A program made the translations under genes and the position numbers. The notes beneath the pieces were generated by a model, which saw only the letters and a list, made by a program, of their open reading frames with translations, did not search any database and was not told where the DNA came from. A stretch of DNA of 12,183 nt, taken from Clostridiales bacterium. Its GTDB lineage: Bacteria > Bacillota > Clostridia > Oscillospirales > Oscillospiraceae. The DNA lies in the NCBI GenBank assembly GCA_003516765.1, contig DPCD01000138.1:225-12407 (forward strand), written 5' to 3'. Below, in pieces: positions 6,725 to 12,183 of the stretch; positions within the stretch are counted from its first letter, which is position 1, and each line of letters opens with the position of its first letter.

Positions 6725-7078
6725 TCAGATTGCCTTCTTCGCGGTCTCGACGAGAACCTTGAAAGCCTCTGCGTCGGCAATTGCCAACTCGGAGAGCGCC
6801 TTGCGGTTCATCTCGATGCCGGACTTCTTCAGACCGTTCATGAAACGGGAATAGTTGATGCCGTAGGGAGCGACGGCAGCGGAAATACGGGAAATCCACA
6901 GCTGACGGAACTCTCTCTTCTTCAGCTTGCGGCCAACGTATGCGTAAACGCCGGACTTTGCGACCGCCTGCTTCGCCATCTTAAAGTGGCGGGACTTGGA
7001 ACCCCAGTAGGACTTTGCCAGCTTCAGGGTCTTATTTCTTCTCTTGCGCGTCATCATTGCGCCTTTAACTCTTGCCAT
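6725..7078 (-). CDS. rplT: 50S ribosomal protein L20
   Basis: This 117-residue basic protein binds 23S rRNA early in large-subunit assembly. It has the normal family length and conserved features: MARVKGAMMTRKRR at the start, a long lysine/arginine-rich helix (LAKSYWGSKSRHFKMA), and the globular domain with REFRQLWISRISAA and NYSRFMNGLKKSGIEMNRK. AGGAGG lies 7-8 bases upstream of the ATG. It is the last gene of the infC operon and, by knowledge of Firmicutes and enterobacteria, L20 also represses this operon by binding its mRNA. Confidence 0.99.
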   Translation of the reverse strand: MARVKGAMMTRKRRNKTLKLAKSYWGSKSRHFKMAKQAVAKSGVYAYVGRKLKKREFRQLWISRISAAVAPYGINYSRFMNGLKKSGIEMNRKALSELAIADAEAFKVLVETAKKAI

Positions 7079-7114
7079 TCTTGTATCCTCCTATGTGTCG
7101 TCAATCCTTACCGA

Positions 7115-7312
7115 TTATTTGTAAGGAATCATCTTTTTCACGATATCTTCCACGGTCACGTCGGCATAGCCGTTCTTGCGAAGGTTACGGGTACGCTTGG
7201 TGGGCTTTTTGGTGAGGATATGGCTCTTGAATGCGTGCGCTCTCTTGACCTTTCCGGTCTTGGTCAGATTGAATCTTTTCTTTGCGCCGCTATGGGTCTT
7301 CAGCTTAGGCAT
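7115..7312 (-). CDS. rpmI: 50S ribosomal protein L35
   Basis: This 65-residue, very basic ribosomal protein has the standard L35 start MPKLKTHSGAKKRF and the KRAHAFKSHILTKKPTKRTR core. It sits between infC and rplT, the usual order, 36 bases after infC and 36 bases before rplT. The ribosome binding site GGAAGGAG precedes the ATG. Length and sequence are typical of the family. Confidence 0.99.
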   Translation of the reverse strand: MPKLKTHSGAKKRFNLTKTGKVKRAHAFKSHILTKKPTKRTRNLRKNGYADVTVEDIVKKMIPYK

Positions 7313-7348
7313 AGTGGTTCTCCTTCCGTGTTTTGCTTCTTTTGCAGG

Positions 7349-7867
<519 letters not shown>

Positions 7868-8007
7868 GGGAAAGCACCTCCAAATGCAAAGTGCGGATGC
7901 CGACAAGCACCCGCACACAAAAAGCCCCAACTGGGGACAATTTCTGTATCAACCTCTTCGCGAAGCTTGAGGTGAGTGCGGCGCTTCCCGCTCCTTCTTT
8001 GTTTTCT
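7868..8007 (-). promoter_or_regulatory. Structured 5' leader of infC-rpmI-rplT (probable L20/IF3-type control region)
   Basis: The leader is about 140 nt from the inferred transcription start to the ATC codon. In transcript order it holds an imperfect hairpin with ACCTC/GAGGT arms (7973-7952), a 4-bp GC stem CCCC-AGTT-GGGG followed by CTTTTT (7936-7919), and a 10-bp stem with a 6-nt loop (7916-7891) just before the ribosome site. The segment GTGCGG (7916-7911) can pair with CCGCAC either upstream (7981-7976) or downstream (7896-7891), so alternative folds are possible. Firmicutes infC operons are known to carry an L20-responsive leader that ends transcription early; I infer the same here but did not match it to a covariance model. 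Confidence 0.6.
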
Positions 8008-8013
8008 CTAGCT

Positions 8014-8042
8014 ATTATAGTGACAAAACAGCCGGATGTCAA
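8014..8042 (-). promoter_or_regulatory. Consensus sigma-70 promoter of the infC operon
   Basis: On the minus strand TTGACA (8042-8037) and TATAAT (8019-8014) both match consensus perfectly with a 17-base spacer. Transcription would start near 8007. Such a strong promoter suits a ribosomal protein operon that is controlled downstream in its leader. Confidence 0.95.
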
Positions 8043-8075
8043 TACAAATTTTGCGAAACCGGCAGGTTTTTTCGC

Positions 8076-8558
8076 TCAATCCAGGAAAATCGGCAGCGCC
8101 GGGGGCGCCATCGTAAACAGAATCAGCGCCGCACCGTAAAGCCCCGCCGCAATCACCAGCACGCCGCACAGCCACGCGAGCTTCCCCGTGCGGCAAAGCT
8201 TTGCCGAAAGCCGGAAGCCCAGCGCAAGCGTCAGAACATAGAGCGTGATATTCAGCCACCCTGCCGTAAAGGAAAAGCCGGACTCGAGCGTATAGTAGAC
8301 CCCGAGCAGAAACGCGGGCATTGCCAGAAGCGCCGCCAGCGTGCCGCTCCATGCCGCCTGCGTATCGGCTGCCTTCCGGTTCAGCACAAAGCCGCAGACC
8401 AGAAACGGCGCGTACAGCAGCTTCAGATGCTCCCACACGCTCTCGGACACCGGGCAGAAAAGCCCCACCAGCGGCGACGGGCACAGATCATACGCAAAAT
8501 GCAGCGCGCTTCCGGCAAGCGCCGTCAGCAAAAAGGCAAGAAACCAGCGACCCTTCAT
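8076..8558 (-). CDS. DUF6512-like small membrane protein of unknown function
   Basis: A 160-residue protein with about five hydrophobic segments (roughly 5-22, 47-59, 72-90, 102-117, 128-148), so an integral membrane protein. The motifs GSALHFAYDL (16-25) and PVSESVWEHLKL (36-47) and the closing PPALPIFLD resemble the uncharacterised DUF6512 family as I remember it; the charged E39, E43, H44 and K46 next to membrane segments may form a functional site. I do not know its role. ATG 8558 is preceded by GGGAGGG 7 bases away, but that site lies in the arm of a strong hairpin (8566-8596). It lies downstream of the lysC terminator and upstream of the infC promoter, so it is probably its own unit or receives read-through from lysC. 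No clear minus-strand terminator follows it. Confidence 0.75.
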   Translation of the reverse strand: MKGRWFLAFLLTALAGSALHFAYDLCPSPLVGLFCPVSESVWEHLKLLYAPFLVCGFVLNRKAADTQAAWSGTLAALLAMPAFLLGVYYTLESGFSFTAGWLNITLYVLTLALGFRLSAKLCRTGKLAWLCGVLVIAAGLYGAALILFTMAPPALPIFLD

Positions 8559-8596
8559 AAAAAATCCCTCCCACCAATACAATATTGGCGGGAGAG
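8559..8596 (-). promoter_or_regulatory. Terminator-like hairpin masking the ribosome site of the DUF6512-like gene
   Basis: On the minus strand CTCTCCCGCCAATA (8596-8583) pairs with TATTGGTGGGAGGG (8579-8566) over 14 bp with two G-U pairs and a TTG loop. It is followed by a 6-base T-run (8564-8559) and at once by ATG 8558. The 3' arm contains the GGGAGGG ribosome site. It may block translation, end transcription, or both, unless an upstream signal opens it. Confidence 0.65.
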
Positions 8597-8618
8597 AAAA
8601 ATATGCAGGAAAAACGCC

Positions 8619-8665
8619 AAAAGGAACGCCAGCCGAATCCTCTTGCCGATCCGGCTGGCGTTCCT
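8619..8665 (-). terminator. Terminator after lysC
   Basis: A perfect 14-bp stem, AGGAACGCCAGCCG with CGGCTGGCGTTCCT (8665-8652 and 8635-8622), encloses a 16-nt loop and starts 9 bases after the lysC stop codon. On the minus strand it runs into TTTT (complement of 8619-8622), then GGCGTTTTT. The long stem supports a terminator, though the first T-run is short. Confidence 0.8.
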
Positions 8666-8674
8666 CATAAATAC

Positions 8675-9883
8675 TTACTGGAAGAACTGCGCATGGACCG
8701 CGCGCATGGCGCGCTCGGAGTCTTCCTTGTCGATGAGGACCGAGAGCTTGATCTCGCTCGTGGAGATCATGTGGATGTTGATGTGCGCCGCGTAGAGCGC
8801 TTCAAACATCTTGGCGGCAACGCCGGGGTTTCCCTGCATGCCCGCGCCCACGACGGAGACCTTTGCAACGTCGGTGTTGATATCGATGTGATCGAACTTG
8901 AGGCTGTCGCGGTTCGCGTTCAGAACCTCCTCGCAGCGCGCCGCGTCCTTGTCTGCCACGGTGAAGACGATGTCCTTGCACTCGTCGTGACCGTAGGACT
9001 GCAGAATCATGTCGACGTTGATCTTTTCCTTGGCAAGCAGGCTGAATACCTTGTAGGCAACGCCCGGCACGTCCGGCATTGCGGCAAGGGCAATGCGCGC
9101 GATCTTTTTATCCTGCGCCACACCGGCGATATAAGTCTTTTCCACGTTCTTGACAACCTCCTTGACAATCGTACCGGGATTTCCGGAAAAGCTGGACAGA
9201 ACCTCCAGCTGCACACCATAGCTCTTGGCGAGCTCTACCGAGCGGTTATTGAGGACCTGTGCGCCGAGCGACGCCAGCTCCAGCATTTCGTTATACGTAA
9301 TTTCGGGCAGCTTCTTTGCCTCCGGCACAATGCGCGGATCGCAGGTATAAACGCCGTCGACATCCGTAAAGATCTGGCACAGATCCGCCTGCAGCGCAAT
9401 TGCCATCGCAACCGCCGTCGTATCCGAGCCGCCGCGTCCGAGCGTCGTCACATCGCCGTATTTGTCCACGCCCTGGAAGCCCGCGACAAGGACGATGCGC
9501 TTTTTGTCCAGCTCCTCCTTCACGCGCTCGCACGTGACCTTCTTGATGCGGGCGAACGAGTGGGTCGACGACGTGTTCATGCCGACCTGCCAGCCGCAAA
9601 GAGACACAACCGGATAGCCCAGCTTTTCAATTGCCATTGCCATCAGCGCAATCGACATCTGCTCGCCGCATGCCAGCAGCATATCCATCTCGCGCTTCGA
9701 GGCGTTGGGGTTAATCTCCTCCGCCTTGGCAATCAGATCGTCCGTGGTGTCGCCCTGCGCAGACAGCACCACGCACATCTCGTTGCCCTTCGCGTAGGAG
9801 TCCGTAATGATTTTTGCCACGCGGAAGATGCGCTCTGCGTTTGCAACCGAGCTTCCGCCGAATTTCTGTACAATACGTGCCAT
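8675..9883 (-). CDS. lysC: Aspartate kinase
   Basis: This 402-residue aspartokinase phosphorylates aspartate, the first step to lysine, threonine, methionine and diaminopimelate. The kinase domain shows KFGGSS (7-12), E74 in ACGEQMS, TLGRGGSDTTA (147-157) and FTDVDGVYTCDPR (172-184). Two ACT domains follow (about 264-335 and 340-400), with the effector-site segment NIHMISTSEIKLSVLID (369-385), so feedback inhibition by lysine and/or threonine is expected; which one is not readable from sequence. GGAGGG lies shortly before the ATG, and the gene follows hom by 17 bases. It is monofunctional (no dehydrogenase fused). The symbol is given by family; the organism may have other aspartokinases outside the window. 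Confidence 0.97.
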   Translation of the reverse strand: MARIVQKFGGSSVANAERIFRVAKIITDSYAKGNEMCVVLSAQGDTTDDLIAKAEEINPNASKREMDMLLACGEQMSIALMAMAIEKLGYPVVSLCGWQVGMNTSSTHSFARIKKVTCERVKEELDKKRIVLVAGFQGVDKYGDVTTLGRGGSDTTAVAMAIALQADLCQIFTDVDGVYTCDPRIVPEAKKLPEITYNEMLELASLGAQVLNNRSVELAKSYGVQLEVLSSFSGNPGTIVKEVVKNVEKTYIAGVAQDKKIARIALAAMPDVPGVAYKVFSLLAKEKINVDMILQSYGHDECKDIVFTVADKDAARCEEVLNANRDSLKFDHIDINTDVAKVSVVGAGMQGNPGVAAKMFEALYAAHINIHMISTSEIKLSVLIDKEDSERAMRAVHAQFFQ

Positions 9884-9900
9884 GTTTTCCCTCCTGGAGC

Positions 9901-11094
9901 TTATTCAAAAATGGGCCATGCGGATGCGGGCTGTATACCGCCGGACAGAACCTTCCCTGCCTCAATGGGCGCGGTGATGCCGGCGATAAAGCCCGCGCGC
10001 GCCGGAAGCCAGCTGATTTTGCCGAGCTGCTGCTCCAGCGCCGCCCGGTCTGCCTCCGGAACGCGGACATAGAACCGCGCGTGGAACTGTAAGAAGCTTG
10101 CGGGCGCCTCGTTGCAGGCGTCCCAGCCCGCAGGCTGCACACGACCCGGATTTTTCACAATGTCGATGATATCGCCGATGACGGCGCTCGCCGTCGGATA
10201 GCGCCCCGCGCCCGGTCCGGCAAAGAGCACCTCGCCGACCTCGCTTGCTCGGACGCACACGGCGTTAAATACCCCGTTCACGCCTGCCAGCAGCGCCGAA
10301 GCTTTGATGAAGTGCGGGCTGACGAAGCAGAAGCGTTTGCCGTTTTGCAGCAGCGTTCTTCCGAGCAGCTTGATCTTCATGCCGCCGGACTCCGCGAACG
10401 CCGCATCCAGCGCGTCGACCTTCGAGATCCCCTCGACGTGGATATCCTCGGGGCTGACGTTCTTGCCGAAGGCAAGACCTGAGAGGATGCAGCTTTTTCT
10501 TGCCGCGTCGATGCCCTCGACATCTGCGGTGGGGTCCGCCTCAGCATAGCCCAGACGCTGGGCATTGGAAAGCGCATCGGCGTAGCTCTCACCGTTTTCC
10601 AGCATCTGCGTCAGAATGTAATTGGTTGTGCCGTTCAGGATGCCGGAAACCTCGGTGATTTCGTTCGCGCCCAGGCAGCGGGTGAGGGGATTGAGAACCG
10701 GAATGCCGCCCGCGACCGACGCTTCAAAGAGGATATTCACGCCGTTCGCCTTAGCCAGCGCGAACAGCTCGAGCCCGTGCTCGGCAATGAGCTGCTTGTT
10801 GGCAGTGACGACGTGCTTGCCCGCCTTGAGCGCACGCGAAACAAAATCGAGCGCCACGGTGCTGCCGCCGATGGTTTCGACCACGAGATCAATTTTGGGG
10901 TCCTGCTCGATGGCAGAAAAATCGGAGACAAAGTACGGCGCAAACGGACCGTCCTTCTTGGGGGTTCTGGTGTAGATTGCCTTGAGGACGATTTTCTCGC
11001 CCGCGTTTTTTTCCAGCAGCGCCGCGTTTTTCAGCAGAATCTCTGCCACGCCGCCGCCGACCACGCCGAGTCCGGCAATTGCAATATGCTTCAT
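9901..11094 (-). CDS. hom: Homoserine dehydrogenase
   Basis: This 397-residue NAD(P)-dependent enzyme reduces aspartate semialdehyde to homoserine, the branch to threonine and methionine. The Rossmann motif GLGVVGGGV (8-16) opens the protein. The catalytic core has K100 (TANKQL), E185 (GYAEADPTADVEG), and the pair D196/K200 in GIDAARK, matching the known homoserine dehydrogenase active site. NGTTNYIL (154-161) and GPGAGRYPTASAV (293-305) are family signatures. A compact C-terminal ACT-like domain (about 337-397) is shorter than in many homologues of ~430 residues but no frameshift is seen. GAGGAG lies before the ATG. Gaps of 12 bases to the upstream dehydrogenase gene and 17 bases to lysC indicate one operon. 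Confidence 0.97.
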   Translation of the reverse strand: MKHIAIAGLGVVGGGVAEILLKNAALLEKNAGEKIVLKAIYTRTPKKDGPFAPYFVSDFSAIEQDPKIDLVVETIGGSTVALDFVSRALKAGKHVVTANKQLIAEHGLELFALAKANGVNILFEASVAGGIPVLNPLTRCLGANEITEVSGILNGTTNYILTQMLENGESYADALSNAQRLGYAEADPTADVEGIDAARKSCILSGLAFGKNVSPEDIHVEGISKVDALDAAFAESGGMKIKLLGRTLLQNGKRFCFVSPHFIKASALLAGVNGVFNAVCVRASEVGEVLFAGPGAGRYPTASAVIGDIIDIVKNPGRVQPAGWDACNEAPASFLQFHARFYVRVPEADRAALEQQLGKISWLPARAGFIAGITAPIEAGKVLSGGIQPASAWPIFE

Positions 11095-11106
11095 AGACTG
11101 TTCTCC

Positions 11107-12183
11107 TCAGTGGTTCGCCATTTCGAAAATTTCGCGCAGCGCCTCGTGGTCCAGACTGACCAGCGTTCCGACCCGGCGCGTGCCATGGTAGCTGACTCGT
11201 GCGGCAAGATCCTCGACGCCCGCCGCATCCTGCGCGCCGCAGGAAAGCGCGCCGATGGAAACCGGCATGCCGAGGCTCTTGAAATACGCCTCGGAGGCGT
11301 CGATGCCGGCGTTTGCCGCCTTGTGGATATTGGGCTCTGCAATATCCCAGACGCTGCGGGCAAAGCGGGCAAAGAGCTTCTCGTTCTCCGGATTGACCTT
11401 GCAGACGTATCTTGCCCAGCTGCACCAGAGCGCAGAAAGGGCTTCTGCATGGATGATGTCAAATTTCTCGCTCAGCGCGAAGCTGACCGGGTGGACCGAA
11501 AGACCTTTCGCGCCGCCGAGTCCGGTCAGCCCGTTGTGAGACAGACTGCCGCACCACATAATCTCGCTCATCGCATCGTAATCGCCTGGGTTATCAACCA
11601 CAGCAGGTCCGTTTGCGATCGTCACGCGCAGCACGCTCTCGGCAAGCTGCATCGTCGTTTCGTTTCCCTGAATCGGGTTAAAATAGCGCTCTAACGTGTG
11701 CATCAGAATATCCGTCACGCCGCAGGCGACCTGCCGCCGGGGAAGCGTTGCGGCAAGCGCGGGGTCCATGATGGCAAAGACCGGGCGGTTATAATCCGTA
11801 TTGAGCCCGCGCTTCTGCAAAATGATCTCGTCGGTGAGGACGGCGGAATCGCTCGTCTCGCTGCCGGAGGCGGGGATAGTGAGAATGACGCCGACGGGCG
11901 TGGTCTTTTCGACCTTCTTTTTTCCGAGCCAGAAGTCCCAGATATCGATATCCGGATTCGCTCTTCCGTGGGCGATTGCCTTCGCGGTGTCAATAACGCT
12001 GCCGCCGCCGATGGCAAGAATCAGCTGCGCGTCCATGGCAATTGCCTTTTTGACGCCCTCGCGCGCCAGCCCCAGGTGCGGGTTCGGCTGCACGCCGCCG
12101 AGCGTGTCATACGAAACGCCAGCGCCGCCAAGAAGCGCCAACACCCGGTCCAGAAGACCGCTTTTCTTTGCGCTGTGCCCGCC
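11107..12183 (-). CDS. Iron-containing alcohol dehydrogenase, butanol dehydrogenase/YqhD type (partial)
   Basis: The minus-strand frame is open to the window edge, giving 358 residues; about 36 N-terminal residues are missing, judged by comparison with YqhD. The family reduces aldehydes to alcohols with NAD(P)H and a bound divalent metal. The nucleotide motif AIGGGSVIDTAKA is present. Metal ligands are D158 and H162 (GVTDILMHT), H231 (LSVHP) and H245 (DIIHAE) in partial numbering; their spacing of 4, 69 and 14 residues equals that of YqhD (D194, H198, H267, H281). IPASGSETSDSAV also fits the butanol dehydrogenase subgroup. It is 12 bases upstream of hom and so likely co-transcribed. The link to amino-acid synthesis is not explained; the native aldehyde is unknown. 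Confidence 0.93.
   Translation of the reverse strand, partial: GGHSAKKSGLLDRVLALLGGAGVSYDTLGGVQPNPHLGLAREGVKKAIAMDAQLILAIGGGSVIDTAKAIAHGRANPDIDIWDFWLGKKKVEKTTPVGVILTIPASGSETSDSAVLTDEIILQKRGLNTDYNRPVFAIMDPALAATLPRRQVACGVTDILMHTLERYFNPIQGNETTMQLAESVLRVTIANGPAVVDNPGDYDAMSEIMWCGSLSHNGLTGLGGAKGLSVHPVSFALSEKFDIIHAEALSALWCSWARYVCKVNPENEKLFARFARSVWDIAEPNIHKAANAGIDASEAYFKSLGMPVSIGALSCGAQDAAGVEDLAARVSYHGTRRVGTLVSLDHEALREIFEMANH

Noticed and set aside
7868..7930. TTG start adding 21 residues to IF-3
   Set aside because: The added residues (cysteine-rich, hydrophobic) do not resemble IF-3, the codon lies in a leader hairpin and no ribosome site precedes it.
8056..8072. Plus-strand hairpin AAACC-GGCA-GGTTT followed by T residues
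   Set aside because: Only 5 bp of stem and no plus-strand gene upstream to terminate; in the minus direction no T-run follows, so it is not a convincing terminator for the DUF6512-like gene.
8675..9160. Possible internal start in lysC giving a separate regulatory subunit, as known for Bacillus aspartokinase II
   Set aside because: I saw no convincing internal ribosome site before a methionine codon near the ACT domains.
8585..10072. Long plus-strand open frame (about 495 codons) opposite lysC and the end of hom
   Set aside because: Antisense shadow of two clearly conserved genes; its product shows no family motif and its start is within the lysC terminator region.

Overview
The window is GC-rich and reads as a chromosomal segment of an anaerobic Bacillota (Firmicutes), most likely a clostridial gut commensal of the Oscillospirales type. 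Support for this is the strong GGAGG ribosome binding sites, the infC-rpmI-rplT order, the tail of a group-B-like [FeFe] hydrogenase, a transketolase split into two subunits, and a bile-salt-hydrolase-type enzyme. The lineage is an inference. I see no mobile element, tRNA, rRNA or CRISPR array, and no gene-free stretch over 300 bases.

Left part, + strand (1-6623). The window opens in the last 54 codons of a hydrogenase gene. It is followed by a MATE multidrug exporter with its own candidate promoter and a leader hairpin, then a choloylglycine-hydrolase-family enzyme closed by a strong terminator with a UUCG loop. A near-consensus promoter (TTGACA-17-TATGAT) then drives a tightly spaced four-gene operon: a TIM-barrel sugar isomerase/epimerase, a D-2-hydroxyacid dehydrogenase of the glycerate dehydrogenase/hydroxypyruvate reductase type, and the two halves of a transketolase. 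A terminator ends it. The set suggests interconversion of small hydroxyketo compounds (hydroxypyruvate, glycerate, ketoses) feeding two-carbon transfers, but the substrate is unknown.

Middle, - strand (6680-8042). The translation operon infC-rpmI-rplT converges on the transketolase operon, and the two terminators lie only about 10 bases apart. It has a perfect consensus promoter (TTGACA-17-TATAAT), a leader of about 140 nt with competing hairpins, and an infC start that is best read as the non-standard codon ATC. Both the leader and the start fit the known self-regulation of this operon by L20 and IF3.

Right part, - strand (8076-12183). Reading 5'->3' on the minus strand: an iron-containing alcohol dehydrogenase (its first ~36 residues lie outside the window), homoserine dehydrogenase (hom) and aspartate kinase (lysC), spaced 12-17 nt apart as one operon that ends in a hairpin terminator. 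It supplies aspartate semialdehyde and homoserine for the lysine, threonine and methionine branches. Beyond it lies a small DUF6512-like membrane protein whose Shine-Dalgarno sequence is buried in a terminator-like hairpin that runs up to its start codon.

Most of the content is ordinary core metabolism and translation. The points worth a second look are the four-gene ketose/hydroxyacid operon, the RNA structures before infC, the DUF6512-like gene and the MATE gene, the ATC start of infC, and the bile-salt-hydrolase-type enzyme. I found no clear new defence or mobile system.
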